Assembly (NCBI GenBank): GCA_002284855.1
Contig: CP015603.1
Span: 372,001-436,000 of the forward strand
Direction of reading: 5' to 3'
From: Actinobacteria bacterium IMCC25003
Lineage (GTDB): Bacteria; Actinomycetota; Actinomycetes; Nanopelagicales; Nanopelagicaceae
Length of the DNA stretch: 64,000 nt
The notes under the pieces are model-generated. The model was not told the DNA's origin, ran no database searches, and saw only the letters and a list, made by a program, of their open reading frames with translations. Positions 26,681 through 38,765 of this stretch are shown in pieces. Position 1 is the first letter of the stretch; each line of letters starts with the position of its first letter. The position numbers and the translations under genes are program-made.

Positions 26681-29043
26681 TGACTACAACACAAGATTCA
26701 GCAGTTGCAGTTGAGATGATCACCGTAGTCATCGATGGCTTCGAAGTTTCAGTTCCAAAGGGAACTCTCATTATTCGTGCAGCAGAGAAACTCGGAATTC
26801 AGATTCCCCGTTTCTGTGATCACCCACTTCTCGATCCAGTGGGCGCATGTCGTCAATGTCTTGTTGACGTCGAAATCAACGGGCGCGCATTCCCGAAGCC
26901 ACAGGCTTCTTGCACGATTCCTGTCGAACCAAACATGATCGTAAAGACACAACTCACCTCACCTGTTGCCGATAAGGCGCAGAAGGGTGTGATGGAGCTT
27001 CTTCTCGGCAACCACCCACTCGATTGCCCAGTCTGTGACAAGGGCGGCGAATGTCCATTGCAGAACCAGGCAATGAGTAATGGCCGTGCGGATGCACGTC
27101 TTGATGGTTATAAGCGCACCTTCGAAAAACCAATCAATATTTCTTCATCAGTTCTTCTCGATCGCGAGCGTTGTGTTCTCTGCGCTCGTTGTACTCGCTT
27201 CTCTGCACAGATCGCATCCGATCCATTTATTACTCTCAACGAACGCGGCGCTTTGCAGCAGGTCGGTATCTACGAGAACGATCCATTTAAGTCTTACTTC
27301 TCTGGCAACACTGTGCAGATCTGTCCAGTAGGTGCGCTTACTGGCGCTTCATACCGATTCCGCGCACGCCCATTCGACTTAGTTTCAACACCATCTGCCT
27401 GCGAACACTGCGCATCAGGTTGCGATATGCGCACCGATGTTCGTCGCGGCAAGACACTTCGTCGCCTTGCTGGTGATGACCCATCTGTTAACGAAGAGTG
27501 GAACTGCGATAAGGGTCGCTGGGCATTTAAATATGTCACAGCTCTCGATCGCCTTACACACCCACTCGTTCGCAACTCATCGGGTGAACTCGTACAAGCA
27601 TCATGGCCTGAAGCACTTGCCGCAGCAGCTGCTGGTCTTAAGGGAAAGCGCGCCGCTGTTCTTACTGGTGGTCGCGTTACAACTGAAGATGCATATGGCT
27701 ATTCAAAGTTTGCACGTATCGCACTTGCCACAAACGATATTGATTACCGTGCTCGCGTTACATCTGATGAAGAGCGCGACTTCCTAGCAGCATATGTTGC
27801 TGGCTCTTCAACTACATACCGCGATATCGATACAGCAGATCACGTTGCACTCATCGCCTTCGAACCTGAAGAAGAATCACCAATCGTCTTCTTGCGCCTT
27901 AATAAGAACTTTAAGAAGCGCGGACTCAAGGTTTCAGCAGTTGCAACAAAGGGCTCAATCGCAATGGATAAGCTCAAAGCTGATTTCATCAAGGTCGCAC
28001 CTGGCGCAGAAGCATCTGCAGTTGCAGGTCTTGCACTCACTGCAAAGTCAGTGATTCTCGTAGGTGAGCGCGCATCCGAAAGCGCAGGGCTCTTCTCGGC
28101 TGTTGCTGCGCTTGCTGCAAAGACTGGCGCAAAGATTGCCTACATCCCACGTCGCGCAGGCGAACGCGGTGCACTTGAAGCAGGCGCACTTGGCACCGTA
28201 CTTCCAGGCGGACGACCAGTTGTTGATGCAGCAGCGCGCGTTGATATCGCTGCAGCATGGGGAGTCGATTCACTTCCTGCAACACCAGGTCGCACATCTT
28301 CACAAATCATTGATGCACTCGCATCAGGTGATCTCGATGCAGTTGTCGTCGGTGGTGTCGATGCACACGATCTTCCACATTCTCATGCGGTACTCGATGC
28401 GCTGAAGAAGTCATTTGTTGTCTCACTTGAAATTGCACCAAGTTCAGTAACAGCTGTTGCCGATGTGGTCTTGCCAGTAGCTGCAATTACTGAAAAGAGT
28501 GGAAGCTTCCTTAACTGGGAAGGTCGCGCACGCGCATTTGATTCTGCAGTTGCTGATTCACATAATCGCAGCGATGTTCGAATTCTCTCCATGCTTGCAG
28601 ATGCGCTTGGTAATCCAATCTCACTGGGCACAGTTACTTCATCAGCTCGTGAATTTAACCAACTTGGCTCATGGGATGGAGCGCGCGTCCAGTTTGCACC
28701 TGTTGCTGCTGGAACTGCAAAGTCTGTTTCAGGAAATGACGCACTTCTTTCTTCATGGCGTCGCCTTCTCGATATGGGAACTCTGCAAAAGGGTGAAGAT
28801 AATTTGGCTGGCACGCGTCGTCCAACAGTTGCAGTGATTTCAACAAAGCGCGCTGAATCAATCGGAGTTACAACAGGTCAGCAAGTTCGTGTTTCAAATG
28901 CGCATGGCTCAATCACAATTCCAGTACTTGTCGAAGATATCCATGAAGATGCAGTGTGGATTCCACGTAATTCATTTGCATCTCAGGCACTTGTCGCACT
29001 CGATGCAGTGCATGGCGATGTAGTTACGGTGGTGAAGGCATGA
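26680..29043 (+). CDS. nuoG: NADH-quinone oxidoreductase subunit G
   Basis: 787 residues. N-terminal ferredoxin domain with [17 protein letters not shown] (2Fe-2S), then [13 protein letters not shown] and a [10 protein letters not shown] segment (4Fe-4S), then [15 protein letters not shown] opening the molybdopterin-like domain. The C-terminal domain keeps the fold but is not expected to bind molybdenum in complex I. It links NuoE/F to the rest of the chain. Overlaps nuoH by four bases. Confidence 0.95.
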   Translation: MTTTQDSAVAVEMITVVIDGFEVSVPKGTLIIRAAEKLGIQIPRFCDHPLLDPVGACRQCLVDVEINGRAFPKPQASCTIPVEPNMIVKTQLTSPVADKAQKGVMELLLGNHPLDCPVCDKGGECPLQNQAMSNGRADARLDGYKRTFEKPINISSSVLLDRERCVLCARCTRFSAQIASDPFITLNERGALQQVGIYENDPFKSYFSGNTVQICPVGALTGASYRFRARPFDLVSTPSACEHCASGCDMRTDVRRGKTLRRLAGDDPSVNEEWNCDKGRWAFKYVTALDRLTHPLVRNSSGELVQASWPEALAAAAAGLKGKRAAVLTGGRVTTEDAYGYSKFARIALATNDIDYRARVTSDEERDFLAAYVAGSSTTYRDIDTADHVALIAFEPEEESPIVFLRLNKNFKKRGLKVSAVATKGSIAMDKLKADFIKVAPGAEASAVAGLALTAKSVILVGERASESAGLFSAVAALAAKTGAKIAYIPRRAGERGALEAGALGTVLPGGRPVVDAAARVDIAAAWGVDSLPATPGRTSSQIIDALASGDLDAVVVGGVDAHDLPHSHAVLDALKKSFVVSLEIAPSSVTAVADVVLPVAAITEKSGSFLNWEGRARAFDSAVADSHNRSDVRILSMLADALGNPISLGTVTSSAREFNQLGSWDGARVQFAPVAAGTAKSVSGNDALLSSWRRLLDMGTLQKGEDNLAGTRRPTVAVISTKRAESIGVTTGQQVRVSNAHGSITIPVLVEDIHEDAVWIPRNSFASQALVALDAVHGDVVTVVKA

Positions 29044-30269
29044 CAACAGCACAGCTACTTGGACAAGATCCAGGTTGGCTCATCGCAGTAAAGGCTGTCA
29101 TGGTCTTTGCTATCTGCGTACTTTCGACGTTGATGGCTGTCTGGACTGAACGTCGCGTCCTTGCCAAGATGCAGCTTCGTACTGGCCCTAACCGCGTTGG
29201 CCCAGCAGGACTTCTTCAATCACTCTCCGACGGCGTAAAGCTTGCTCTTAAGGAAGACATCATTCCGGCAGCTGCCGATAAGGTCGTTTTCATCATCGCT
29301 CCCATCATCGCTACAGCGATGTGCTTCATGTCTTTCGCTGTTATTCCAATGACCGGAGTTGTAAATCTCTTTGGTCGTAAGACAGCTCTTCAGCTCACAG
29401 ATCTTCCAGTCGGCGTTCTCTACATTCTCGCTGTCACATCAATTGGCGTATATGGCGTAGTCCTTGCAGGATGGTCATCAGGATCTACCTACCCACTTCT
29501 TGGTGGTCTGCGTTCCAGCGCTCAAGTAATTTCCTATGAAGTAGCGATGGGGCTCTCACTCGTTGCAGTCTTTATCTACGCAGGTTCTATGTCGACTGCA
29601 GACATTGTCGGTTCACAACATCAACACCTATGGAACGCAATCGTTCTCTTTCCATCATTTGTGATCTATGTGATTTCAATGGTGGGAGAGACAAACCGCG
29701 CTCCGTTCGATTTAGCTGAAGCTGAAGGCGAACTCGTTGGTGGATTCCACACCGAATATTCATCTCTGAAATTTGCACTCTTCTTCCTCGCTGAATACGT
29801 CAACATCATCGCAGTTTCAGCGCTTGCATCGACCCTCTTCCTTGGCGGATGGCATGCACTTCCTGGTCTTGGCTTCACAGAGCAGTGGCTCGGTGGCTGG
29901 TTCACACTGATCTGGTTCTTCGCAAAGGTGAACTTCTTCTTCTTTATCTTTATGTGGCTCCGTGGATCACTTCCACGCCTTCGCTACGACCAATTTATGA
30001 AGTTCGGCTGGAAAGTCTTGATCCCAGTCTCACTTATCTGGATTCTGATTGTTGCTTCATTACGCGTTCTTCAGCAAGAAGGCGCTCCACGTTCAGCAAT
30101 CCTCGCATTTGCAGCTGGCGTCGTCATTATCGTGATGGCAATCAGCTCACTTGTAGAACGCAATAAAGAGAAGGTCCGCAGCGCAGATCTTCCTGAGGGT
30201 GAAGCTCCAAACTTCCCAGTTCCATCTCTTCCTAATGTGCAATCGATCAACGTCTCAGGGGGCAAGTAA
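29040..30269 (+). CDS. nuoH: NADH-quinone oxidoreductase subunit H
   Basis: 409 residues, eight membrane helices. Conserved [20 protein letters not shown] near 45 and the Glu-rich quinone-channel loop [19 protein letters not shown] near 220. It anchors the peripheral arm and contributes the quinone entry tunnel. The C-terminus extends about 40 polar residues beyond the last helix. Confidence 0.96.
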   Translation: MTTAQLLGQDPGWLIAVKAVMVFAICVLSTLMAVWTERRVLAKMQLRTGPNRVGPAGLLQSLSDGVKLALKEDIIPAAADKVVFIIAPIIATAMCFMSFAVIPMTGVVNLFGRKTALQLTDLPVGVLYILAVTSIGVYGVVLAGWSSGSTYPLLGGLRSSAQVISYEVAMGLSLVAVFIYAGSMSTADIVGSQHQHLWNAIVLFPSFVIYVISMVGETNRAPFDLAEAEGELVGGFHTEYSSLKFALFFLAEYVNIIAVSALASTLFLGGWHALPGLGFTEQWLGGWFTLIWFFAKVNFFFFIFMWLRGSLPRLRYDQFMKFGWKVLIPVSLIWILIVASLRVLQQEGAPRSAILAFAAGVVIIVMAISSLVERNKEKVRSADLPEGEAPNFPVPSLPNVQSINVSGGK

Positions 30270-30910
30270 TGACCGACTTCAATGAGAGCGCCAATATCGA
30301 GAAGAAGATTTCTGGCCAAGCAGATATCAACTCTGTTCCATTTACAGAGGTAGAACAGCCAGGGCCAGCTTCTCTTGCACAACAAGCAAAGGGTTTCTGG
30401 GTCACCTTCTCAACAATGTTTAAGAAGAATCAGACTGTTCAATATCCTGATGTAAAGGCGCCAACTGCGCCACGTTTCCACGGTCGCCACCAACTTAACC
30501 GCCACCCTGATGGACTCGAAAAATGCATCGGTTGCGAACTCTGCGCATGGGCATGCCCAGCAGATGCCATCTTTGTGGAAGGTGGAAATAACACTCCAGA
30601 AAATCAACTTTCACCTGGCGAACGCCACGGCGCTGTCTACCAAATCAATTATCTTCGCTGCATTTTCTGCGGCCTCTGTGTAGAAGCGTGCCCAACTCGC
30701 GCACTCACAATGACCAACGAATATGAACTTGCTGACGATAAGCGCGAAAAGCTGATCTTTGAGAAGGAAGATCTTTTGGCGCCACTTCGTCAGGGAATGC
30801 TTGCACCACCACACCCAATGTATCCAGGTATGACAGATACCAACTATTACAACGGTGATGTGAAGGAAGCGCACCCATCACAGTCTGAGTCTGGTCAGGG
30901 AGTCAATTAA
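30269..30910 (+). CDS. nuoI: NADH-quinone oxidoreductase subunit I
   Basis: 213 residues with two ferredoxin-type 4Fe-4S motifs (N6a, N6b): [16 protein letters not shown] near 86 and [16 protein letters not shown] near 130. It relays electrons towards N2 in NuoB. It is longer than many homologues at both ends: about 60 N-terminal residues precede the conserved [17 protein letters not shown] block. One-base overlaps on both sides. Confidence 0.96.
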   Translation: MTDFNESANIEKKISGQADINSVPFTEVEQPGPASLAQQAKGFWVTFSTMFKKNQTVQYPDVKAPTAPRFHGRHQLNRHPDGLEKCIGCELCAWACPADAIFVEGGNNTPENQLSPGERHGAVYQINYLRCIFCGLCVEACPTRALTMTNEYELADDKREKLIFEKEDLLAPLRQGMLAPPHPMYPGMTDTNYYNGDVKEAHPSQSESGQGVN

Positions 30911-31680
30911 TGTTGACGATTCAAACCCCTGAAGCGGTGATGTTCTGGTTCTTGGCACCACTTGCAGTCATTTCAGCTATCGGTATGTTGCTAGTCAAGA
31001 AAGCAGTTCACTCTGCACTCCTGTTGGCATGGGTAATGATTACTCTTGCAATCTTTTATATCGCGCAAGATGCGCTCTTCCTTGGAATTGTGCAGATTGT
31101 CGTTTACACAGGCGCAGTCATGATGCTCTTCCTCTTCATTCTTATGCTCGTCGGTGTCGATGCTTCAGATTCGCTCACTGAAACCATTCGTGGACTCCGC
31201 CCCATTGCGATCACTGCAGCGCTTGGCTTTGGTGGACTTCTGGTTTCACTGATTGGTCGCGCAACTCTAGGTCGCGAGGCGGCCGGACTTGTAGATGCAA
31301 ATAGCGAAGGCAATGTGCAGGCACTAGCAAAACTTCTCTTCTCAACTTATGTCTGGCCATTTGAAGTTGTTTCTGCACTCCTTATTACTGCAGCTCTTGG
31401 TGCGATGGTTCTTGCCCATCACCAACGATCAGTTCCGCGCGCTACTCAGCGCGAACAAGCAATCGCACGCTTCCGTGGCGCATCACTAGGTAGCGCCGCA
31501 GGACTTCCTAATCCAGGTGTATTCGCTCGTCACAACGCAGTCGATGTTCCAGCGCTTCTTCCAGATGGCAGCGCTGCTCCTAACTCAATTTCAGCGACTC
31601 TTAAGGCTCGCGGAGATATGTTGGAATCAACGCAATTCGAACTCAGCGAAGTTGATAACACTGTGACGGAGGAGAAGTAA
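30910..31680 (+). CDS. nuoJ: NADH-quinone oxidoreductase subunit J
   Basis: 256 residues with five helices in the first 175 and the ND6-type segment [20 protein letters not shown] near residue 70. A hydrophilic tail of about 80 residues follows, as in other actinobacterial NuoJ. Part of the membrane proton-translocating arm. Confidence 0.94.
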   Translation: MLTIQTPEAVMFWFLAPLAVISAIGMLLVKKAVHSALLLAWVMITLAIFYIAQDALFLGIVQIVVYTGAVMMLFLFILMLVGVDASDSLTETIRGLRPIAITAALGFGGLLVSLIGRATLGREAAGLVDANSEGNVQALAKLLFSTYVWPFEVVSALLITAALGAMVLAHHQRSVPRATQREQAIARFRGASLGSAAGLPNPGVFARHNAVDVPALLPDGSAAPNSISATLKARGDMLESTQFELSEVDNTVTEEK

Positions 31681-31979
31681 TGAATCCATATAACTATCTC
31701 TACGTCTCAGCGCTGCTCTTTACTATCGGAGCAGTCGGCGTTGTAGTTCGCCGTAATGCCATCGTGGTCTTTATGTGCGTCGAGCTCATGCTCAACGCTG
31801 CAAACCTCACACTCGTAACTTTCTCTCGCATTAATGGAACTCTTGATGGACAGGTAGTGGCCTTCTTTACGATGGTCGTTGCTGCCTGCGAAGTTGTTGT
31901 AGGTCTTGCCATTATCGTGACGATTTATCGTTCCCGCCGATCAGCGTCTGTCGATGATGCTAGTTTGTTGAAGCGATAG
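31680..31979 (+). CDS. nuoK: NADH-quinone oxidoreductase subunit K
   Basis: 99 residues, three helices, the typical NuoK/ND4L size. The conserved membrane Glu is in [16 protein letters not shown] near residue 38, with a second in [11 protein letters not shown] near 70. These acidic residues take part in proton translocation. TAATG overlap with nuoJ. Confidence 0.96.
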   Translation: MNPYNYLYVSALLFTIGAVGVVVRRNAIVVFMCVELMLNAANLTLVTFSRINGTLDGQVVAFFTMVVAACEVVVGLAIIVTIYRSRRSASVDDASLLKR

Positions 31980-31981
31980 TG

Positions 31982-33874
31982 ATGACTACATCTACCTCAC
32001 TCGTTTATCTGATCGCACTTCCACTCCTGGGGGCGACCATTCTTCTTCTTGCTGGACGTCGCTCAGACAAATGGGGGCATCTGCTTGCAACAGCGCTCTC
32101 TGCTAGCTCATTTGGCGTTGGTCTCTACCAACTCTCACAGATGCTCAACCGTCCAACCGAAGAGCGGGGAGTGAGTCAGAAGCTCTTCTCATGGATCAGC
32201 GTCGGCTCCTTCAATGTCGATGCCGGTCTCTTGCTCGATCAGCTCTCTATCTGTTTTGTACTACTTATTACTGGCGTTGGAACTCTGATTCATATCTACT
32301 CAATTTCCTACATGTCTCACGATGAAAACCGTCGTCGCTTCTTTGCCTATCTCAACCTCTTTATTGCAGCGATGCTTCTGCTGGTTCTCGGAGATTCCTA
32401 CCTCAACCTCTATGTCGGTTGGGAAGGCGTGGGCCTTGCTTCCTATCTTTTGATTGGTTTCTGGAACCAGAAGCCGGCATATGCCACTGCCTCAAAGAAG
32501 GCGTTTGTTATGAACCGCGTTGGCGATATGGGTCTCTCATTTGCCATCATGATTGCCTTCGCAACTCTCGGCACGGTTTCGTTTAGCGGAGTCGAGGAAG
32601 CATCACACACAGCATCTAAGGCAGCTCTTACAGCTATCGGAATTATGTTGCTCGTTGCAGCCACCGGTAAGTCAGCGCAATTCCCATTGCAGGCATGGCT
32701 TGGCGATGCGATGGCTGGACCAACTCCAGTATCGGCACTTATCCACGCAGCGACAATGGTTACTGCAGGCGTCTATCTCATCGTTCGTTCTAACTTTATC
32801 TTTGATGCTGCGCCAACTGCACAGTTGCTCGTCGTTATCGTCGGTGCAATCACCTTGATGTTTGGTGCGCTCGTCGGTACTGCAAAAGATGACATCAAGA
32901 AGGCACTTGCTGCTTCAACAATGTCTCAGATTGGCTACATGGTTTTGGGTGCAGGCCTCGGACCTGCGGGTTATGCATTTGCCATCATGCACTTGCTGAC
33001 ACACGGATTCTTTAAAGCGGGAATGTTCTTGGGTGCAGGTTCAGTGATGCATGGCATGAACGATCAAGTAGATATGCGACGTTATGGCGCGCTCCGTAAA
33101 TTTATGCCGATTACCTTTATTACCTTTGGCCTTGGCTACCTCGCAATTATTGGAGTTCCACCATTTGCTGGTTTCTACTCCAAGGATGCAATCATCGAAA
33201 CTGCATTTAACGCCGGGGGAGTAAAGGGAATCCTTCTCGGAGGAACCGCACTTCTTGGTGCAGCAATTACAGCGTTCTACATGACTCGCGTCATGGTCCT
33301 TACCTTCACCAGTAAAGAGCGCTGGGAAGATAACCAACATCCACACGAATCTCCGATTTTGATGTGGTTACCAATGGCAATTCTCGCAATTGGTTCAGTA
33401 ACGACCGGATTCCTCTTCACCCGCGGCCATGCACTCGTAAACTGGCTTTCACCAGTGGTTGGCGAACATGCGGAGAGCGAAGAGATGCTTCTTCAACCAA
33501 TGGTTGTATCTGGTCTCGCGCTCCTTGCTGTGGCTATCGGTGTAGCTATCGCCGTTATGAAGTATCAGCGTGCAGATGTTGAGACTGTAGCGCCACAGAA
33601 CGTTTCTATCTTCACCCGCATTGCCCGTAAGGATTTGATGCAGGATTCATTTAACGAAGCGGTATTTATGCGCCCAGGTCAGGCTCTTACTTCACTGCTT
33701 GTTAAGGGTGATGAAAACGTTGTCGACGGAGCAGTTCGCGGAATCGGTCGCACCGCACTCGGAGCCGGTGCATCACTGCGTAAGACACAGACAGGTTTTG
33801 CGCGCAGTTATGCGGCGCTCATTCTTATCGGCGCGATCGCTTTGATCGCTGGAATCTGGGTGGTCACACAATGA
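31982..33874 (+). CDS. nuoL: NADH-quinone oxidoreductase subunit L
   Basis: About 630 residues, antiporter-like. [17 protein letters not shown] near 148 carries the key Glu, [20 protein letters not shown] near 225 the key Lys and following loop, and [17 protein letters not shown] near 340 the conserved HGxFKA block. The long C-terminal part includes the lateral helix region. ATG 31982 is used here; a GTG at 31979 overlapping the nuoK stop is an equal alternative adding one residue. Confidence 0.95.
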   Translation: MTTSTSLVYLIALPLLGATILLLAGRRSDKWGHLLATALSASSFGVGLYQLSQMLNRPTEERGVSQKLFSWISVGSFNVDAGLLLDQLSICFVLLITGVGTLIHIYSISYMSHDENRRRFFAYLNLFIAAMLLLVLGDSYLNLYVGWEGVGLASYLLIGFWNQKPAYATASKKAFVMNRVGDMGLSFAIMIAFATLGTVSFSGVEEASHTASKAALTAIGIMLLVAATGKSAQFPLQAWLGDAMAGPTPVSALIHAATMVTAGVYLIVRSNFIFDAAPTAQLLVVIVGAITLMFGALVGTAKDDIKKALAASTMSQIGYMVLGAGLGPAGYAFAIMHLLTHGFFKAGMFLGAGSVMHGMNDQVDMRRYGALRKFMPITFITFGLGYLAIIGVPPFAGFYSKDAIIETAFNAGGVKGILLGGTALLGAAITAFYMTRVMVLTFTSKERWEDNQHPHESPILMWLPMAILAIGSVTTGFLFTRGHALVNWLSPVVGEHAESEEMLLQPMVVSGLALLAVAIGVAIAVMKYQRADVETVAPQNVSIFTRIARKDLMQDSFNEAVFMRPGQALTSLLVKGDENVVDGAVRGIGRTALGAGASLRKTQTGFARSYAALILIGAIALIAGIWVVTQ

Positions 33875-35388
33875 ACGCGCTAACAAGCATGATGTTGCTT
33901 CCGCTCCTAGGTTCACTCCTTGTTGCGGTTATTCCAAGCGATCAGACTCTTCGCATTAAGCAGGCTGCGCTAGGAACTACCTTGTTAGTCGCTATTTCCG
34001 GAGTCATGGCTTGGTTTAAGTTTGATTCAGCAAATACCTCTTTCCAATTCGTTCAGATTGCACAATGGATTCCATCATTTGGAATCAACTACGCAGTTGG
34101 CGTCGATGGTCTCGCGCTCGTTCTGATTCTGATGTCAGTACTTTTGGCGCCAGTCGTGGTTCTAGCAGGGTGGAATGAATCTGAAGGCGGACGTTGGTCT
34201 GCCAAGGTCTTCTACATTCTCATCCTTGTTCTCGAAACAATGATGATCGGTGTATTCGCAGCGACAGATGTCTTCTTGTTCTACGTATTCTTCGAAGCAA
34301 TGTTGATCCCTGTCTACTTCCTTATCGGTGGTTACGGCAGCGGAGAACGCGCAGCAGCAGCCGTAAAGTTCTTGCTGTATAGCCTCTTTGGTGGCCTCTT
34401 GATGCTCGCCTCAATCATTGGCCTCTATGTCATCTCTGGAACTCACGGTGGCCATACCTTTGATATCGGGCAACTCTCCGAACTCCACAAGTTCATGAGC
34501 CCTACGACGCAGAACCTTCTCTTCCTTGGATTCTTTATCGCCTTTGCAATCAAGGCTCCAGTGTGGCCACTTCATACATGGCTTCCAGATGCTGCTGCGG
34601 CGGCAACACCAGGAACTTCAGTTCTCCTCCTTGGCGTACTCGACAAGGTTGGAACATTCGGAATGATCCGCTTCTGTCTCACACTCTTCCCAGATGCTTC
34701 AAAGACTTTCACACCAGTGATCTTGGTCTTTGCTGTCATCTCTATCTTGTACGGCGCATTCCTTGCAATTGGCGCCCGCGACATCAAGCGTTTGATTGCA
34801 TACACATCAATCTCTCACTTCGGTTTTATCACCATGGGAATCTTTGCAATGACTACACAAGGTCATAGCGGTGCAACTCTCTACATGTTTAACCACGGAT
34901 TCTCGACTGCAGCACTCTTCCTCGTTGCAGGATGGATGATTTCTCGCCGCGGCTCTTCCACAATCGCAGATTTCGGCGGATTGCAACGCGTGACCCCAGT
35001 GATGGCATGGTCATTCTTTATCGCTGGAATGTCATCTCTGGCACTTCCTGGTTTGTCCAGCTTTGTCAGCGAATTCCTTGTTCTTGTTGGTACATACACT
35101 CGCTACCCAGTTGCTGCAGTGATTGCAACATTTGGAATTGTTCTTGCAGCTCTCTATATCTTGATTCCAGTTCAGAAGGCTCTCCATGGCCCAACGACTC
35201 CGGGCAATGAAAATCTTCCAGATCTCAACCTGCGCGAAAAGATTGCGATTGCGCCTGTCATTGCAGTCATTGTTGCTTTGGGCTTCTACCCAGCACCGCT
35301 GCTCAACGTTATTAACCCAGCTTCAGCACATGTGCTGGAAGTTCAAGGTTTCACAGATCCAGTTCCATCAGAGAGCGCAGGCAAGTAA
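33871..35388 (+). CDS. nuoM: NADH-quinone oxidoreductase subunit M
   Basis: 505 residues, fourteen helices, antiporter-like. [20 protein letters not shown] near 140 bears the proton-channel Glu, and [18 protein letters not shown] near 228 bears the Lys. [17 protein letters not shown] near 310 matches the ND4 pattern. Overlaps nuoL by four bases and abuts nuoN. Confidence 0.96.
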   Translation: MNALTSMMLLPLLGSLLVAVIPSDQTLRIKQAALGTTLLVAISGVMAWFKFDSANTSFQFVQIAQWIPSFGINYAVGVDGLALVLILMSVLLAPVVVLAGWNESEGGRWSAKVFYILILVLETMMIGVFAATDVFLFYVFFEAMLIPVYFLIGGYGSGERAAAAVKFLLYSLFGGLLMLASIIGLYVISGTHGGHTFDIGQLSELHKFMSPTTQNLLFLGFFIAFAIKAPVWPLHTWLPDAAAAATPGTSVLLLGVLDKVGTFGMIRFCLTLFPDASKTFTPVILVFAVISILYGAFLAIGARDIKRLIAYTSISHFGFITMGIFAMTTQGHSGATLYMFNHGFSTAALFLVAGWMISRRGSSTIADFGGLQRVTPVMAWSFFIAGMSSLALPGLSSFVSEFLVLVGTYTRYPVAAVIATFGIVLAALYILIPVQKALHGPTTPGNENLPDLNLREKIAIAPVIAVIVALGFYPAPLLNVINPASAHVLEVQGFTDPVPSESAGK

Positions 35389-36906
35389 ATGACATTTACA
35401 GCACCCGTATTAAATTACGCGCAGCTCGCGCCTATGTTGATCGTTCTCGGTGGAGCTCTCATCGGAGTATTGATTGAAGCCTTTGGTCCACGTGCTTCTC
35501 GCCATGCCTCACAACTTTTTATCACTGTGGCATCTCTAGTTGCTGCCTTTGCCGCTCTTGTGCGAGTACGCAATCAATCTTCAGTTGATGCGGCAATGGG
35601 CTCCGTGGGATTCGATGGCGCAGGAGTTCTTCTGCAGGGAACAATCCTGATCATCGCTCTACTTTCAGTATTTCTTATTGCAGATCAAGAGAACTTCACG
35701 GCACTTGCTGCTGCAGTTCCAGGATCAAGCGAAGAGCGCGAATCACTCCAGCTCGACCTACGCGTCACTGAGGTTTATCCGCTCACACTCTTTGCAGTTG
35801 CTGGAATGTTGCTCTTCCCAGTTTCAACTGACTTGATCACGCTCTTTGTAGCCCTTGAAATGCTCTCGCTACCTCTCTATCTCATGGCTGGTCTTTCACG
35901 CCGTCGCCGCTTGATGTCACAAGAGTCAGCGCTGAAGTACTTCTTGCTCGGTGCATTCTCATCAGCATTCTTGCTCTTCGGAGTTGCCTACCTTTACGGA
36001 TATTCAAACTCTGTCACTTTTGCAGGAATTCAAGCCAGCATCACTGGCGGTTCAGGAAACGATGTCTTCCTGCTTCTCGGAATCGCATTTATCTCTGTCG
36101 GACTTCTCTTTAAGGTCGGCGCTGTGCCTTTCCATGCTTGGTCACCTGATGTCTATCAAGGCGCACCAACTGCTATTACAGGCTTTATGGCTGCGGCAAC
36201 AAAGGTTGCAGCATTCGGTGCAATCTTACGTATCTTCTATGTCGCTTTCGCAAATGCGGAATGGCAGTGGAAGCCAGCACTTGTTCTTATTGCGATTGTG
36301 ACTATGGTCTTCGGATCAGTCGTTGCCATCACTCAGCGCGATGTGAAGCGCATGCTCGCTTACTCATCCATCGCGCATGCAGGATTCTTGCTCGCAGGTG
36401 TCATTGCCCTCAGCAAATCAGGTCTTGATGCCTCAATCTTCTACCTCTTTGCTTACGGAATTGCGACAGTAGGCGCCTTTGGCGTTGTCACACTTGTGCG
36501 CGACTCCGCCGGTGAAGTCACCGACCTCAACCGCTGGAGCGGGCTTGGAAAGCGTTCTCCGCTCGTTGCATCAGTCTTCGCCTTCTTCCTCTTGGCATTT
36601 GCTGGAATTCCATTGACTTCAGGCTTTATCGGAAAGTTCTCCATCTTCTCTGCAGCATACGAAACTGGCAGCACGGCAATTCTTATCGCCGGTGTTCTCT
36701 CTTCAGCGATTGCAGCCTTCTTCTACATCCGCGTCATCGTCTTGATGTTCTTTAAGGATCCAGTAGAAGATGGAACAAGCGTTGTCATTCCATCTGCACT
36801 CACTACAACAACGATTGCAGTCACATCCCTCATCACTTTGATACTCGGCATTTTCCCAGCGCCACTCATCAATTTCATTGAATCTTCTGCTTTCTTCATT
36901 CGCTAA
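35389..36906 (+). CDS. nuoN: NADH-quinone oxidoreductase subunit N
   Basis: 505 residues, the third antiporter-like subunit. LFVALEMLSLPLYLMAGLSR near 157, FKVGAVPFHAWSPDVYQGAP near 240 and AYSSIAHAGFLLAGVIA near 322 are typical of NuoN/ND2. It abuts nuoM; its TAA overlaps the ATG of the polyprenyl synthase gene. Confidence 0.96.
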   Translation: MTFTAPVLNYAQLAPMLIVLGGALIGVLIEAFGPRASRHASQLFITVASLVAAFAALVRVRNQSSVDAAMGSVGFDGAGVLLQGTILIIALLSVFLIADQENFTALAAAVPGSSEERESLQLDLRVTEVYPLTLFAVAGMLLFPVSTDLITLFVALEMLSLPLYLMAGLSRRRRLMSQESALKYFLLGAFSSAFLLFGVAYLYGYSNSVTFAGIQASITGGSGNDVFLLLGIAFISVGLLFKVGAVPFHAWSPDVYQGAPTAITGFMAAATKVAAFGAILRIFYVAFANAEWQWKPALVLIAIVTMVFGSVVAITQRDVKRMLAYSSIAHAGFLLAGVIALSKSGLDASIFYLFAYGIATVGAFGVVTLVRDSAGEVTDLNRWSGLGKRSPLVASVFAFFLLAFAGIPLTSGFIGKFSIFSAAYETGSTAILIAGVLSSAIAAFFYIRVIVLMFFKDPVEDGTSVVIPSALTTTTIAVTSLITLILGIFPAPLINFIESSAFFIR

Positions 36907-37895
36907 TGACAAAGATAGGCATCCCAGGATTAGCTCCTGCACTTGAGGCAGAGCTCACCGAAGGAATGGCGAAGGTCGAAAGCCTTCTCCTAAGCCATAT
37001 TCAAGGCGATTACCCGCTCGTTGAAGAGACATCTCGCCACCTGGTAGCAGCAGGCGGAAAGCGTTTACGTCCGCTCCTAACTCTTCTGGCATCGCAATAT
37101 GGAGATAAGAATAAATTTGGCATTATCGAATCTGCAGTCGTTTGCGAACTTACCCATGTAGCAACGCTCTATCACGATGATGTGATGGATGAAGCGAAGC
37201 TTCGTCGCGGAGTAGAGAGCGCCAATAACCGTTGGGGAAATACCGTTGCCATCCTTACCGGCGATTACCTCTTTGCAAAGGTTTCAGCGCTCCTTGCCGA
37301 TATCGGACCAGAAGCTGTTCGCCTACAAGCATCAACGTTTGAACGCCTTGTTATCGGCCAAATCATGGAGACGCAAGGACCACAGAATGGCGAAGATCCG
37401 CTTGAGCATTATCTTCAAGTTGTAGCCGATAAGACTGGCTCATTGATTGCTGCAAGCGCACGTTTTGGTGCGATGGTCTCTGGCGCCCCGAACGATATTA
37501 AAGAAACTCTTACAGTCTTTGGGGAGAAGATTGGTATTGCCTTCCAACTCGCTGACGACGTAATCGATATCGCAAGCGAATCTCACCAATCCGGAAAGAC
37601 TCCGGGCACTGATTTGCGTGAAGGTGTCCCAACGTTGGTAACACTCAACGTTATGAAATCTACTCGCCCCGAAGATCGCGAGCTGATTGAGTTATTGCAG
37701 GCTCCGATTAAGGATGAGGCCGTTGTTGCTCAAGTTTTGGAAACACTTCGTAGCCACCCTGCGCTGCAAGAGTCACGTGATCAGTTGCAGCAGATTGCCC
37801 GTGATGCACGTATCGCTTTAGGGCCCTTACCAGTCAACGATGTTACTGGCGCACTATTTTCGCTATGCGATGCGATTATCGACCGCTCTGCTTGA
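36906..37895 (+). CDS. Polyprenyl diphosphate synthase
   Basis: 329 residues. Both Asp-rich motifs of all-trans prenyl synthases are present: LYHDDVMDEA near residue 87 (first Asp-rich motif) and FQLADDVIDIA near 213 (second). GGKRLRPLL near 50 binds isopentenyl diphosphate. The place at the end of the nuo operon, as for grcC1 in mycobacteria, suggests it makes the menaquinone side chain. Chain length cannot be fixed from sequence alone. Its last 33 bases overlap the convergent rarD-like gene. Confidence 0.93.
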   Translation: MTKIGIPGLAPALEAELTEGMAKVESLLLSHIQGDYPLVEETSRHLVAAGGKRLRPLLTLLASQYGDKNKFGIIESAVVCELTHVATLYHDDVMDEAKLRRGVESANNRWGNTVAILTGDYLFAKVSALLADIGPEAVRLQASTFERLVIGQIMETQGPQNGEDPLEHYLQVVADKTGSLIAASARFGAMVSGAPNDIKETLTVFGEKIGIAFQLADDVIDIASESHQSGKTPGTDLREGVPTLVTLNVMKSTRPEDRELIELLQAPIKDEAVVAQVLETLRSHPALQESRDQLQQIARDARIALGPLPVNDVTGALFSLCDAIIDRSA

Positions 37896-38765
37896 TCGAA
37901 TCAAGTCAGTTCCTAAAGCGGCAAGTGCAAACCAGATCACAATAAATCCAACCCAACGCGCTGTTGGCATATCTTCATGACGCAGCCAGACACCGATAGA
38001 GAATTGGATGGTCGGTGTGATGTATTGCAGCAAGCCGATGGTGCTGTAGGGAAGACGCGTAGTTGAGCCATTGAATAGCAATAGTGGAATGGCAGTTATT
38101 GCACCAGCACTGATCAAAAGAATTGTCAGTAGCGGCTTATGGCCAAACTGGCCAGTGCCCTGATGGCCTAAGTAGAGAAGATAGAAACCATAGGGAATCA
38201 GCGAGATCAGGGTTTCAATTGCTAAACCATCGAGAGCGCCAAGCCCTAACTTCTTCTTTACCAATCCATATGTTCCCCACGAAAGTGCGAGTGACATAGC
38301 AACCCAGGGGAGTCGACCGTAATCAAAGGTAAGGATTCCAACGCCAATCGCTGCAATTGCGACAGCTAACCACTGCAAAGGCCTCATCTTTTCGCGCAGC
38401 AGAATAACTCCAAAGGCGATGATGATGAGTGGGTTGATGTAATAACCAAGAGCTGCTTCAACGACGTGGCCATTATTTGTTGCCCAGATGTATGTGATCC
38501 AGTTGATGGAGATGAGAACTGTTGTGGCACAGAGCCCCAGCAGTGTTTTAGGGTTTCGTAAAATGGCCAAAGTTGATCGCAATTGCCGAGAAATCGCGAG
38601 CACGGCCAAACAGAAGACGAGAGTCCAGACTGCGCGATGCGAAACAATTTCCCAAGGATTGGCAGGCTCAAGGAGCGGCCAGTAGAGCGGGAACAAGCCC
38701 CACATGACATAGGCACTTACGCCGAAGAGAAGGCCGAGCGAGTACTCGCTGCGATTCTTTGCCAC
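37863..38765 (-). CDS. rarD: RarD family (EamA/DMT) transporter
   Basis: 300 residues with about ten helices in two EamA repeats. YVMWGLFPLYWPLLEPA and EIVSHRAVWT at the N-terminus and GLLQYITPTIQFSIGVWLRHE near 250 are typical of RarD. The family is named for a chloramphenicol-sensitivity phenotype; the natural substrate is unknown. It directly follows the yajQ gene (one base apart) and overlaps the convergent prenyl synthase by 33 bases. Confidence 0.85.
   Translation of the reverse strand: MAKNRSEYSLGLLFGVSAYVMWGLFPLYWPLLEPANPWEIVSHRAVWTLVFCLAVLAISRQLRSTLAILRNPKTLLGLCATTVLISINWITYIWATNNGHVVEAALGYYINPLIIIAFGVILLREKMRPLQWLAVAIAAIGVGILTFDYGRLPWVAMSLALSWGTYGLVKKKLGLGALDGLAIETLISLIPYGFYLLYLGHQGTGQFGHKPLLTILLISAGAITAIPLLLFNGSTTRLPYSTIGLLQYITPTIQFSIGVWLRHEDMPTARWVGFIVIWFALAALGTDLIRSSRAVDNRIA

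Noticed and set aside
37863-38765. RarD-like gene as a chloramphenicol resistance determinant
   Set aside because: The name comes from a family phenotype; nothing in the sequence shows drug transport.
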